From NCBI GenBank assembly GCA_011033025.1, contig WFMF01000202.1, forward strand, positions 62,001 through 126,000: a stretch of 64,000 nt of DNA, in the 5' to 3' direction. Each line of letters opens with the position of its first letter. The first letter of the stretch is position 1. The notes beneath the pieces are model-generated. The model had not been told where the DNA came from. It did no database searches and saw only the letters and a list, made by a program, of their open reading frames with translations. A program made the position numbers and the translations under genes. The stretch is from Beroe forskalii. Its lineage: Eukaryota > Ctenophora > Nuda > Beroida > Beroidae. Below, piece by piece: positions 44,701 to 59,700 of the stretch.

Positions 44701-47700
44701 GGCATGAAATTCAATTAGATTGAATGTCTCGAGGTGGCATTGGTCGTCTAGGCTCCAGAAGGACACTACAGATTGAATTAGCCAATTCATTAAAAACATA
44801 ACTTTTCTCAGAACAAAGGCGTCGGCAGTCCAGCTAAGCTAGATGTTAGATTCACGATATTTGTGATAAATGAGAAAGAAACTGCACAGTAAACGTATGC
44901 TAATTGCCAGTATTAGCAGAATGAATTACATTCACGCACATACAAGAGAATGTAAAACAAAAAGATGGTGTAGAGAAGAATAGGGATTTCTTTGTCAACT
45001 TAATTTGAGGGAGCTATCTATTATAGTCCTCTTACAACGCACTTATATGGGAAAGTAAAAGGCAAAATGATCCAGAGGAGAATAGAATAGGAATTTCTTT
45101 GTCAACTCAATTCGAAGGAGCTATCAATCAGTCCATCTTAGCAATAAAGTATAACGACAACAATGTCATTAAATGATGGCCCTATTATACCAAGAATTAG
45201 GATCATTTGCGAGCGTCTTACAATTCCACAGAGCCTCGTTAACTTAACCACCATTCAAAGTGTGTCGGTTAAGCTATTTTTAGCAATTTTCTGGTGCCCA
45301 TGAGGCGACGTATCACATTGGAAACATATTTAGATCAATGGGCATGCCTGGGATACGAGCATATTGCCATACATCTGATGGCAATTAGCTTTTGAAATTT
45401 AAATATATGCGCATATGTTAAAGAGGAGGTTAAGACGATATGGTGATTATAGCCAGAAGTAGTAGGTTGATGAGGCTTCCCATGCCGCTACAAGAAGTCC
45501 AAGGCAAATTTATTCAGCTGCAACAATGAAAAGAAGTTCAACCTTTTCTGGTTCTTACGTTACTAAATGTTACTTAGCAAAAGGCAAATGCAACAGGAGT
45601 TTGGGTATTGACCAATGTCACGAAGATTTTGATATGTATGGGTAAGCCAAAACGCCGCCGATACTAGGAACCACTGCACTCTGTATGTCAAATTCACACG
45701 AATATATCACCGGTCAGCAACGGGCCAGCAATTAGGAAGAGAGGATTGTTAAAATCCCATTACAACGTCATTAACAACAGCATATCCCATTACAACGTCA
45801 TTAACAACAGCAGGTTCCTGATTAGGTGACCGCAATATGCCGTGTTAATAATCATAATTATATTCATGAAGCATGTCAATATACAGTATACACACAGAGT
45901 TACAGTGCTAATCCGGTGGGAAACTCTAATCAGCAAATAATAGCAGGTATCTGAAGGAAACTAACAGTTCAAGGGATAGGGGCCGTACAATCACAGAAAT
46001 GACATTGATTGGAGACGCGTGAAATGATACGAAATGTTGAAAAAAACTTCGTCAACAAACATAATATTCAAATTCTCGGAATTAGATAAAATTATGTAGT
46101 TTAGGAACCATCTGAACGAGAACAAGCGTCAAAGTACATCTACCGACTACCACAATGGTTTGAGCATTAATACAATACAATGAAAAAGGACTAATGAATT
46201 TTACGAAGAAAAAAGGCGTACAATAAAGCATAAATTAAGTTTGTCATGCTCTCATAGCAGCCCTCAGAGGGCAGAAAAAGGTGTGATTTCTCACAATGAC
46301 AGCTGTCATAATTTAGTTTAAAAGTTTCGAATATTAGGAATATATTCCCATAGGAGGAGGTTAGATGTCATCAGTTTAATATTACTACCTGAATAATAAT
46401 GATGTCACTTAAACCGCTAATCAAAGAGCATAGGGTTCAATCCTTATAGTAACACGATGAAAGGACAATATCAGTAAAAAGTTAATTAAACTTTACGGAT
46501 GAAACGATCAACATCGAAGTTTCATTATTTGGCTTCCCATTCAGTCAGTTTAACTCCTATATTCTTAACCATGGTATGAGGAATTGGTGGCCGAGAACGA
46601 CTGCATTAATATAACTAAGAAATGTTTACGCATATGTGTGCATAACACTCAACTGCTCGTATTTTTGAGATCACCGTCAATTAGGCGATCTGAACACAGA
46701 TGTGTAACTAATAGCACGTTTTTCTTACTGTAGGGGAATAGGGGATGGTTGGTGATAAGATGGGCACCCCTTGGCACGTTTCTTATTCAAATTACCAGGT
46801 TAGCAGTGAGAAGATGAATAAGCGGCGTAATTAAACATGGAAAACCTAGTACACTGCGAGAGATCCCAAAATAGTGCGTACCGTATTCGAACAATGAACA
46901 ATGAGTAACGAGCATCAAAGTGCAGACTCCAGGGGGTAATTATGGTGATTAACTTAATTAATAATCAGCACGATGGAGTCATTAACACTTACCTTAATAT
47001 GGTTCATGTGTTATTGTAGTGGAGTCATTAACACTTATATTAATATGGTTCATGTGTTACCACCAAAACCGTTGGACGGTTGGTCTAGTAACCCCCCGCT
47101 GGTTTGGATGTGATGAGCCCATTTTGTCTCTTTCAGGTTCTGTTGTCACATCCAAACCCGCGGGGGGTTACTAGACCAACCGTCCAACGGTTTTGGTGGT
47201 GATATCTTGACAGATGTATGTAGTTTGAACCCATGTTACTTGCCCAAAGGCAGTTTGGACCCACGTTACTTGCCCTCACGTAGTCTGAAACCACGTAACT
47301 AGCCCACACGCAAGCCGAACCCACGTAACTCACCCTAACTAAGTCCAAAACTACGTTATTCTTACTTGGAATTACTAGAATTGATATATTTCTTAATTTC
47401 TACAAATCGTCCACGCGAACTCACGTGCTTAAATATAGCAACCAGATCTTATTTCACGTACATAAGTCGTATTTGAACTCATTTCAACGTAACCAAGTCG
47501 AAAATCCCGTGTAAATATCAATTTCTCCAAATCTCCTAATTTCTACGAAACGTCCGTGTGTACTCACGTGCTGAAATATGGCAACCAGATCTAATTTCAC
47601 GTGCATTATTTGTATTTGAACTCATTTCAACATAATCAAGTCGAAAATCCAGTGTAAACATCAATTTCTTTAAACCCCCTAATTTCTACAAAACGTCCGT

Positions 47701-50700
47701 GTGAACTCACGTGCTCCACTAGTTCATCGTATATTTCCCATCCCTACTCATTGTGAGACATAGAAAAACCATTATCAGTTGACCATCGTATCACAGAATA
47801 GGACTACGGTACAAATTTTTGTCATCAACATAATTTCGATCAATTTGCAGTTCAATTTTTAGAAGCCTCGTGGGACAACAATCTACGACCGATCGCCCTG
47901 AAACTCGTTTTATAGCTAAATCTCAAGGTCTAAAAACAACAGATCAAAGTAAAACACAATCCGATGAAAACTATTTGAGTTAGAGATGTCCAAAGTAGCG
48001 CAAAATAGCGTTCTATCGCAAAATACGCTATTTTAGTGGTTTTACGCGATTTTGATGACGTCATCACAGCACCCAAATAGGCTCAAACCAACTTCCAATA
48101 TAGCCTATAAGACAATTCCACCTTAGTACAACATACTTTGACCGGTCTCATCTCAAGATAAGTTGCAGTTCTTGACACCTCACTCATTTAACTTTTGTCC
48201 TATAATTTGGAAATCGATTTTTCACCGTACCTTAGAAAATCGCGTATATCTCGATGAAAAATCGAGATAGCCCAATAATCCGTATAATTTTCTGAAAGCT
48301 CTTTAAATTTGCTAAAAATTGTTCCGAAAAATCAGACCGCTATCTCCTTTCCTTCTTGGTGAAAAATGCGCTCGAAATTAGCCTATTTTCGCTAAAAAAG
48401 AAACAAAATTTCGCTAAGTTGATGACGTCATGGTGACCTGAAAATGACGTCACCAGAACTTCTCTTATAGCCTATAACATTTTCCCATCTTAGATCAACA
48501 AAACCTGACCTCGATCATGGCTCTACCATTTCCCGTTCTTGACATCTCGGCTTTCCAAATTTGCTCCCAATTATCATGATATATATATATTATGCTATCT
48601 ATCACCCTGTGACACTCGTTCGTCTAATATATACCCTGGCCAGTCTTTTCTATTACCGCGGGGGGTTACCGCCCTGGCCAGGGCGGGAATTGTAGCCATA
48701 AGCCAACGCGAAAATGAGTTGTTGAAATGATGTCATCGTCATAGCGTATAGTGTTAAATTGTAGTCGCTGAACCGCCTTATTATTATATTCTTCGCGGAT
48801 ATTAATCATTTACTTTGACTTATGATAAGATATGACTGCAGTTATTAATATTATAAAAGTTCTGATTAAATTATAATTGTTATGGTAAGACGTAAGTCGA
48901 GGAACGGTGCCAACAACTAATTAATTTTCAATTTAGTCTTTAATGACGCATATGTGCATATTGCACATGAATTTAGTCTATATGTGCACAATGCACATGG
49001 ATCGATTAAGACGCGCAATTGATTTTAATACTAAGATTGAAGAAGTGAATTGCACTTCGTCTCTATCGATCCCTTATTCAATCGATCCATGTGCACACAT
49101 GTTTATAAAAATACTCGGATTGCAGATGTGAGTAACAAGGCTCTGGAAGTTCAATTAGCAAGGAAAAATGAAACTCTAGCAAAGAATTCGCAAGTTTTAC
49201 TCTGTTCTCAGTAGTTTACACTTTACAACACATTCAATAGAATGTGGAAACTGCCCTTTCTACAATACACAAAAGCCACAACAATTCATGGAATAGAATT
49301 CACATTTGTTTTGATAACTACTGCACCATAACATAAGAACAAATTAGTGGTAAGATCTCCTGAATCTATAACAATACAAGAAAACAAAAGGGAGTTGGTT
49401 GATAATAAACTATGTAAGAGTTTCCTGCTAGATCTTATATACACATCGTTCGGAAACAGTTGACACCTACGCCTCGCGTAATCGTCAGTTTTTACAACCG
49501 AGAATTGATGACGAATCACTGCATATTTTCCGTTCCGACATATAACCATAACGGACGCAGCAACAGATGTTGCAACAACAGGAATATTCCCTACAATTGA
49601 CACATCAAACCAACATCATGCCAGAAAACAGTGCTGTGCAGGATTGACATCGCCAATAATGTTATTGTTCGGGAAGGGAATTGCACCATATGAAAGGTTA
49701 AGGGGCGTGACGGGTGTGGTAGGAGTGGAGTGTGAAAGTATTTCTTCAATAGGAAAATGTACGGAATAATAGCAAGACACATGCCTGTATTTCATGTGGT
49801 ACGGAATCAAATGTGGTACGGAATCAAAGCAACTCTCATACTGTCATATTTCAAATATATTTAGAAGCCCATTGCGGTGCCCTTCGGGGTTTTCAATTCA
49901 ATCAATCGGGTTGATTCAAGGTACACTCCTGATTTCACGCATAGCAGACAAACAGTAGACGCTATAGTCATATCTAGTCATATACGTAATACGACTCATA
50001 CCATTCCTTCAGTCGATTTGATGTGATTTGATAACCTTCACATTGGACACATGGAATTGGTACCTTTTCTAGTTTTTACATTCACACAAAGCAGATCAAT
50101 ACATGGAATTGTAGAGACGAAGAGAATTCTGGGAAATTCTATCTCGAAAACTAAGCTCTTAGAAGTAAGACGAAACAAAAGTTGAGTACAACAGCCAATT
50201 TGAGAAAGAAAGATCTCTGAAATTAAGTTCCCTGCTGTTCAGGACAAAAGAAAAGCGAGGAAATGAAAGCTTAACGAAAGAAGCACATCTTCAAAGAATA
50301 TTATATACACCTCAACTTACACAGCATTAGCTAGGCAGTTTATAATATCATCAGAGGCTTCGAACTAACAGGAAAGTAAGTGTGTTTGAGAGGAAGCTGT
50401 GGCGAATGGCTTTCTGATGGGATTGTAAACGATAAATTTAGGACCGCATTATGTGAAAGGAGACCGTCGTTTAGTTCCTGTGAATGGTGACTTTGACTTG
50501 TGCTTCACCTTGGCATGGCATTGTATTCAACAGAATGGGGCATGTTTTCCATGTTTACAAACATCCAAGGTAAACGATAATACCCGTCCTCATCAAAATG
50601 AGCTGAAATAAATAATACCATCTGACCCAAGATAATAGTTTGATACAAGTAAGAACAAATACCAACAAAATAATGCTTGATAAACTGTGTATCGGAACAC

Positions 50701-53700
50701 GAGCATTACTATAATATTTATAGTCAATACCGCATAATAAATGGAATACCACATGAAACTAAGAGAGTCTTTGTATTGATTCACACTACACACCCACTAG
50801 CCGCCACTGTAATTCAGAGTTGCTACATATTACAATGATTCTCTTCTTCACGAAAGCAGAAGACAATTACTCCATGAATCATCTCATCGTGCGTCTTGTT
50901 GTAATAATGCTTCTTTTAATGAGGGAATACTTGTTTTAATGAGGGAGTTGTTTTCTGGGAGCAAAGATAATTTTGAAAGAAAGGTGCCCAGTCAAACATT
51001 TGACTTTTTGACTATTGATACATGTATTATTTACGAAAGTATTATGAAGGAAAGTATTTGAGGAGTGGCCGGTACGTCAGTGATGAAAATTCTTTTTAGA
51101 AATTAAAATATAATGCCATGATTAATTGAGATTGAATGATTCAATGTATGACGACAGAAGGCAACTATTAAACACTTGAAATATTAGAATTTAGACTAAA
51201 ATGGAGCAAAAAAGATTGGCCTTTGAAATCGTACCGAAAATTTGGGCGCCATGGTCTTCAAAAATAAAGGGAATGCCGACCCCTCCCGTGCAGCAGGGGC
51301 AAGACCTATTGTTCCTTAAAGGGAGAAGCAGCCCGGTTAAACCGCCTTATCATTCGCAGAATGCAGCGTTTACCCAGTATTGTAAACGATTAAATATTCG
51401 TTTGCGTTCACATACACGTATACCTATAGAGTTATTGTAGAATTCATCACGATTTAAATTTTGGGTCAATTCTATAATACTAATGATGCGTACCTAAATT
51501 AATCTTTGAGTACATTATAATTCACTAACTAAACCTGCTTTGGGAGGCGAATGGAATGGTGGAGTCAAACTCAAAGATGTAATGAATTAGGTATACCGGG
51601 ATTATTTTCAGAGAATTTGTCCCTGGAAAGGGCTCAGCGTATTTCGTATTTGTGAATCTATGAACTTAACCTAATCTCGGTTAGGTTCAATATAGAAGTT
51701 CTAGTTCGGATATAACACGCAGAAAGGTTACATGCAATGACATGAACTTGGAGGCCGAAGGGCATGAATCACCCTGAAATTGCACAACTGAAATTGACCT
51801 CACACAATATAATTCAATTAACTATCATAAACTTCGCAACGAAATGTCATTACTGAAAACTACATTGAAGCATTGCGAAACCTTACCAGACTTCACAGCG
51901 TCAACAGATGGTCAGGGGCGGTACTATATGTTTTATCAAATGTTGTTAAGTATAAGATTAGTGAATCTTCGGAGGCATCTAATGAATTGACTTTATCAAG
52001 TCTTCGTAGTTCATATTATGCCACTGTCAATTGCCAGGTTTCACAACACGTAGTTCACACCTTCAGGCTTCAGTAAAAAGTTCATCGACTTCCCAGAGTG
52101 GCGTCCCACATTTTATCTTTTCTATGACAATTAACCCTGGACCTAATCTTTACCCTAACCCTTACACTGTTTTCCAGGGTTAGAGCAAGATTTTGTCATT
52201 AAAAGATTAAAGTTTGGGGTGTGACGTCACTAAGACAATTCACATAGGAGACATACTCACAAAACAGAAAGGTGTTGTGTACTAACATACATGGGAAACA
52301 TTTCCACAAAATGAAAAGGTGGATCTCAGAAACATACCTGAGTTTGGACCATGCTGGGTCGGCAAGTCCTCATGAGCGTAACGTAGCCGAATATGTCGAC
52401 ACAGTGCTCTTTCTCCGACATGTCCAACATGGAGTCGATTGCCATGAAAGTTCCAGTTCGCCCTACGCCAGCACTGAGGAAAAGTATCAGCATGAGCTGT
52501 TTGGGTTTTAAAAGCTATTGCACAAAATTTGGCAGTCTGGAGGAACGACGACCAGCTTCTAGGCGATCCGGGCTTTTCGAACAGTACACAAAGTACACTA
52601 ATGATGTTCACAGTGAGTTCCACTTGTGGTTGCTTTGATTTTTGGACACCAGCCAGAAAAATTTGCATACAGGATGTTTCAGTGTCATTGGATAAGTGAG
52701 TTGGGCGCGGCACGCGATTCTCATGTGAACAGCAGTTTACAAAATCAATGCGCGCCACACGCGCGCGGCGCTGGAAAGACGCAGAAGCAAGAGTAACAAC
52801 TTGTACTTTAAATTGAAATGGACGCAAAATTTTACAAAGTAAACAATTTTAGCACCATGGCTGCGCGCGCTGAACATTATTTTCGGCTAACACGAACATG
52901 ATTGCATTAGCTAGGTAATTGATCGTTTAATTCAGTTAATTGGTGAGCGCGCTTTAACGAAGTCTGCTATTAATATTGCATTAAAACCCTGCCCTATGAA
53001 GTTATGCAGCAAAGCTTTTAAAAATCATCGTATTACACAACAAAGCCCACATTTATAATCGAAATAATCAATAGGGGGGGGGGGTATTCTTCTCAAGTTC
53101 AGAATATAATTCAAACAATTGGGGGGGATTATTCTTTTCAGAAGACTATGATCCCTGATCATGCTAATTGGGCGCCTCTCACTGAAGCAGGAAATCTGTG
53201 GAATTCACAACAGTAAGAAGATGACAAGTTATTGCCTCGATCAACCCTATGTCAACTGAGGTAAGACTTGGTTAACCAATCATGCATCGTGCATGACGTT
53301 TATTCTTCTTAATTTCTCTGACCTGCAGGAGTAAATTGAAATATACCAGGCTTGCCTGGTATACGTCATCTGATGCCATCTGCATCGTGGTTCTCTTGAG
53401 ACCTGCCAACAATAACAAACCGAACATGCAACACATACAAACAAATTTGATCTGTTAAATTGAACCAACCGTATTAATAATCCCAGGGTTAGCCTGTGAC
53501 TTGTTTTACCTGCAATGAACGACAATAGGGCCACTATCCACGGTTTTAGCGTTCTTGACATGCCGCACAAATGACAGGATAGCGTTGGAGAAGGGAGGGA
53601 CTCCGTGGTCCGGCCAAGATGTGAAGTGGAAGTGTTTTATCATGTGGGGCTCCTCACCCGCCTGAAGAAAACAAGGTGTCAGATGAGGGAATGGGGAAAA

Positions 53701-56700
53701 TTAGCATTTAAGTGAAATAAGAAATTGATTCAATCCTTACAGTTTAGTTCTTAACCCAGAAAAACGGCCTTATTTGATATGCAGAGAAACTTCGTATTGT
53801 TCTCGAATCTTTCTTACTACTTTACAACTAAGAATCAATTTTCTTAAATGAATTCCAACCCGCCATTTCCAGTTTGAGTGATCTGATGGTGAAGTCTGCA
53901 AGAGGAATACTTTCTAACAGGGTTATGGTGACAGGGCCAAAGCTGAGAGATCCGTTCTCAGGGTAATACTGGTGACACTTCACCCGGGCTAGTTCTACCA
54001 GATTCGTTACCTGAAAAGAGGGAGAATTTGTCAAGAAAATCTGCTGACAGAAACGTCAGGTTAAAAGTCCGTTCTCCAATTTGTCACCTGAAGCGTGATT
54101 CATCATAACCAAAGTTCCCAACGGCATATCCCAGTCGATGTGATCAATTATATTTGCAAATGTTTCTCCTTTGAACTTTTGAAAGTTTACAAGAATTGCT
54201 CGGAGACATGAAGGTCATGTGTGTAAGTAAACCGCGCAACCCTCACATACAAGAAGACCTCACATACTATAGAAGACCTCCTCCCTTTTACAGGACTGAA
54301 GAGTGTAGTTGCAAACCCACATATATTAAAAGACCTCCCTTTTACAGGACTGAGGAGTGTAGTTGCACCGTTTTACCAGGTTCCCCGTCCAAGGAACATT
54401 AGACACTGCACACACAGGGAGGACAATAGCTCACAATAGGCGGGTTGTCATTGTTAGTACTTCAGAAGTTTCCTTGTACAAATCAAAGGATTTAAAGAAT
54501 GCCCCCAATTTACCATGTAAAACTCTGATAATGACGTCATTATTACCCGCCTCTCATTCCCAGGAGAACCTTTAGAGAGATTTAGAGTATTTAGTGGTCA
54601 TTACAGCCCAGTATAATGAGTTACTGCTAAGTACAGCTCTGATTTCCTTCATGGCGAACCAGCATAATATATAACAAGGAAACAGAAATTTCAAGAAATT
54701 CGAAATCATAAATCTTGTAAGTCATCCTAGATTTGACTAGTAGATGCTCTTGATTCATGAATGGCTATGAATTCGGGTGAAAGGTCTGATGAGTAATAGC
54801 TGAAACGAAATCTGGGAAAAATCTAATCCCAGCTTATTAAATTGAGCTTAAACCGATGTCCCAAAAGAATGGAGAATTGAAGCTTACAATTTTCTTGCTA
54901 TAACGGTGGCAGAGCGGGCGATATACCTTAGTAGAATTGAAATTATGATTACCGATGTAATTAGTACGCATCTCTACATCATAATTCTACAGATCATAAT
55001 TTATACTTTCTCAAAATTCAACCCTTCTTTAGACTTTTTAAAAAACATGTTGAAACAACCAGGATGACCATGTTGCCCAAAATTATGATTGGCTCCAAGG
55101 CCCTTTTCACATCTTTTGTAATACAACTTCAATCAGCAAATTTTCAAAATCGAAGGTTGCGGTGCAGCGGTGCTATCATATCATGGAGTTGCCATAAATT
55201 ACGAAGTTCAACTCAACTTAGTTGATACCAATTATCAAGCCCTTAACCTCCAAATAAGCTACCTTACTGCCATACCTTATCAAAGACCAAATTTACATTT
55301 GATTCAAATGAAAACACAGACAACATCGGTCGAAAAACAATATGTGAATGTGCGAGCATGATATTCACATAACATTAACTTCCCAGTTACTATGATGTTG
55401 GAAGTTAATTAGGGATGTAAATCATGCTTAAAGTGATTTTGTCGGAAAAACCGGCATCAAGGCTTATTCTATGATTTTTGATCAAATTTCGTAGGATTCT
55501 GGACAATTTTGCTTCTAAGTTCAAAGGGCCGGGTAAAATAGTCGAAAAATGATGAAATTTCATTCCACTGGTTGTTCGCCAAAAAGGTTTTTTTTATCCC
55601 AAAATTTTTTCATCATAATTAGTACCGATCATAATTTCATTCGTCATAATAAGTACACATCATAATTTCTACCACTAAGGTAAGTTTATTTGTAATAGAA
55701 GGGTCATGTGTCGCGAAGAGAACAATATCATTACATATTCCATAAATTACATATAATATTAATTACATATTCATCGAAATTTGATAATATTATCATTTGA
55801 TATTTCTTCAATGATCAATAACAAATAACAATTTATCACATACATGCATGAATGAATATTATGGACATGAAAAATGTTAATTTTTCGCAAACGCATAGAT
55901 TTCAGCGGCTAATGTGTCACTACACCACAGGACGAATTTAGGATCCTATGGCCATACCAATACACCACTTATAACATGATAACTTACCATGACGATTGAG
56001 GAGCTCTTCTGTTCCCAAACCATCCTCCAGAAGTCAAGACAAGTGTTGGGGAGGGGTCCTTGGGTTGCTATGTAGGCTTTCTTCTTGTTGTAACCCTGGA
56101 GGAGGGTTGCTTTAGTGGGCGAATATAAGAAAAGCAACATTGGTAACCTTTGCTCATTGATTTAACAGAATATTGAGTAAAACAATTGTAATTTGTGAAG
56201 TTGACTGATCACTTATTACATTGAAATTACAATTTCCACTGAGCGTCTGAACTGTTTCATTGTACGATTTCTTCATTTCAGTTTCAAAAGTCAGAATGTC
56301 GACATTTCATTTGTGTTTACAAACTTTACTTGTTACTCGGACAATTGTTCTCATGAAACTTGGTGGAAATCTAACCAAATCATTCCTATATTGTGGTTTG
56401 GCTTCAGTCCAAAACACGAGATGAATGAAAAAGTTCGCACGTATTATATCAAATATCTATTGTTTACAGACTACTTTTCCATTGTTTTTCCCACCGTATG
56501 TATTATCACGCCCACCATAAGGAATTTAAAATCTCAACAAGTCAATTTATATGTGTTCATGTGTGTTTAGTTGACATCCATTTCTATTTCACAGCCATAT
56601 CCTATCTCACAACTTCACAAGAGAAAAACTAACTTTGGCAGCCACACCCTAAGTAATATTCTTCACTGCACACGAACAATATCGAACATGTTACATCACC

Positions 56701-59700
56701 AATTCACCACTAAATTTCATGAAAATGACGTAACACTCCACCACCACGACTCATACAATCTCTATCTCTCTCCTGCTCATTCCAGACATATTTCACAGAT
56801 AGCAACACGCACAAAACCGTGGTTTATACAGCACAAACACATATCCACAGCACACAGGTCACAGACTGGAAATAGGCGCTTTAGATGATGTCATTGTCAT
56901 GGTTTATAATGGTGAATCAATGACATCACAACGTCTATTTGTCGAGTATGACGTACACAGATTGTCATGTAACAATATCATTCATGTAATGTAAAGAAGT
57001 TCAACATTAGGAGTCTACGGCAAGAGTCAATCTTTGACGGGGACTTTGATCAAAGTGTGTACACACATCACAGATGAAAGAAGGTCGTTGAGAGTGATGT
57101 CATGATTAAGGCTTAAAATCGTCAGTTGCCGGTGACAAACCGCCTATTTTTCAGCAAAAAGCGTAACAAAACAACGTTTTTTGCGGTGCTTATTAAACTT
57201 TCCGAACCATTTCTCAGCGTGTAAAAGTAACACATCCATTAATGCTTTCCAAATGAAACATTCCAGCCAAAGAACAGTTTACTTTGACCGAGTTACAGCA
57301 GTTAAATTACTTTCAAGGACTCTCGTACAAAACTACGTTTAGCCAATCAAAACAGAGCTCGGACTAGGCTAATGGAGTACAGAAGACAAAATGTCACTTC
57401 TTTGATTTTCCGGGAAATTCGTAGCTCAACATGCTGCTTTCTGGGAAATGGAACTTACTTTGGACAGAAGACATCCAATTTTATTTGTGTCAGAGGAGGC
57501 TTATTTCCAGGGTACGGTTTTGGAGAAAACTGATTTTGGTATGATAAACAGACAACGACAACAGTTTTCAATACATTTGTGTTAGGATTAGACCAGTATA
57601 TACAGGTAAAATTACCAAACTAGAGAGACATTCAGTGCACCATAAAACACCATCTCTTACACCCTTACCTTTGCAGCACCACAGCGAGACTACTACACAC
57701 ATTACAATAGCTTGCCTTACACCACAGTTTACTATAACAACTGTTACACAAGGCCCGTAAGCCTTGTTACAATGATGGTGACCACAATCTCAATAGGGGC
57801 ACAATGCGTGTTACATCACCAACCTAAACCATTGTTAGCACATATTGTAACTCATGACTCAAGTGAAGAATTATTGTCAGTCGCCCACAAATAACTAAAT
57901 AATATGAGGTTGAAGTTTAGATTTATGTCATCAAAATATTCGTTTTTCATTAGTCTGGATAGTCAGTAGTTTCAGTAGTTTCAGTATGTGATTACTAATT
58001 ATATTTAATTCAATAGGTTCTGTTAGCTATTAACAATGATTAATGCAAATTATAAGTAGCTCATTGTTCTTATTAATTCACATCGAATGGAGAGAGATAT
58101 TGATATTTTGTAACTCATGAGTCTTGTGGCTTCGAATACAGGTACATCAGCCTAATATCGACGGCGTATAAGCCAATCAGTGCGCGAGATGAAAGTCAAC
58201 TCGCGCGCTGATTGGTCACTGTCAAATTGCCATTTGGCAGCTAATTCGCCGTCGACATTAGGACACATACCAACTGAGTGGATAATGGATATGTACAGAA
58301 AACATGGCACATTCACACAGGCCAGGAATTATAGGTCTGACATTAAATAATCTAACTACAAGACACATCCGGCCTCCTACTAAGACACGACATATAAGAC
58401 ACATCCAGCTCCTACTAAGACACGACCCAACACATATCACTACACGCACATTCACACATACTCAGAGTTAAGATTAATTAACACTTAATATGTTAAAAGT
58501 GTCTATTAGAGCTGGGTGTGTGAGGGTACTGTAGTCCGAAGTGCGGGGAGGGTGGAATGTAAATAATTAGGAGGACTGGCATACACGCCCTTGGCTTAAA
58601 CTTACGAGTTAGTATCAATGTTAGAAGGTAACTTCCATGATTTCACATGACAAGTGACAATTGCATTGAAAAATTGAAGCAGCCATAATTCCAGAAAATT
58701 TAACTTCTCATTTTGGTCACCAATTTATCGAACCCTCCTACTCAAACTCCCCATCGCTACCCCGTCAGACTGACGCACTGACACAGAAGTTCACACATTA
58801 AACCATTTACCACTGTATAAACACATTGTTAAACTCTCTGTGTGTGTAATACTACTCAAATATTTTAACAGATGTGCCGGGGAGTAAGAACTTTGTCGTC
58901 TTCCCACTTAGCTCGTATATATAACCCTGTTATTGCTAGACACAGGACATGTATAATAATAAACATGTCCCGGGCTCAAATAGGCGGAATAGCGTCCTTA
59001 TTAAACGTCATCAATTTATCATTTTGAGCTATGATAATGACGACACCTTCAACCGCTTATATGCTCCAAAATGTCTGGCGCCACAATTCCAACATGCACC
59101 ACAACACGGATCCAATCAACTTGGGGATACTTTGGAGGGCTTCCCTCAAACTAGGGGTTCCAAATTAGAACTGTAGGTTATCGGGTTCTGAACCACTTCG
59201 CAATGAGGTTGTGTGTTATGGTCGTTATTACCAAACGACCGGTTACCATTTCTCAATAAATCCGGTTACGGTTTCGGTTTCGGTTCGCTAAAAACGCCGG
59301 TTAACCGGTATTTCGGTTTCGGTTAGGTTAACCGACCGATTTCACTAAACGGTTAATTGCGAAATCAAAATATTCGGTTACGGTTTCGGTTTCGGTTGGC
59401 TAAAAACGCCCGGTTAACCGGTGTTTCGGTTTCGGTTCGATTAACCGGTCGTTTCCTAGTCGTTATGTGACCAATTTGAGCAATGATATAGGCGGTACAG
59501 TAAACACTAACCAATGATCAGGGAAGCTGTGATTTGAAGGGAAATTCAACGAACGTGAGTGATGAAACCATTCACAACATTTGAGTTATTTCGCACAAAA
59601 TAAGGACCTTCTAAAGAGGCTCCAGATATAAATCGTAACGGCTCCGGACTGCTCCCGAAGTTGCTTGACAGTTAGATACGAGATACATTTTACTTCGATC

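Larger units (their letters stand above)
43800..52337. other. Large phosphatase intron, mostly repeats
   Basis: After the GPCR the intron runs another 8.5 kb. From 43.8 to 46.9 kb and 49.1 to 52.3 kb I see A+T-rich sequence with only short chance frames and no recognisable gene. The 46.9-48.8 kb stretch is packed with tandem and inverted repeats, listed separately. Confidence 0.55.

Noticed and set aside
44490..44723. 77-codon plus-strand frame in the phosphatase intron
   Set aside because: Short, without recognisable motifs, and no splice or poly(A) context.
47218..47715. Regular repeats that might suggest a CRISPR array
   Set aside because: Units are adjacent and diverged, without unique spacers, and the window is eukaryotic.
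50555..50793. Hydrophobic minus-strand frames that look like membrane segments
   Set aside because: A+T-rich DNA readily gives Leu/Ile/Tyr runs; there is no start context or flanking exon.
53070..53135. G-runs (GGGGGGGGGG and GGGGGGG) with similar flanks
   Set aside because: A small local duplication around homopolymers; likely slippage, with no further structure.
56571..56888. 105-codon plus-strand frame in an intron
   Set aside because: Thr/His/Ser-rich translation of a CA-rich stretch, with no homology.
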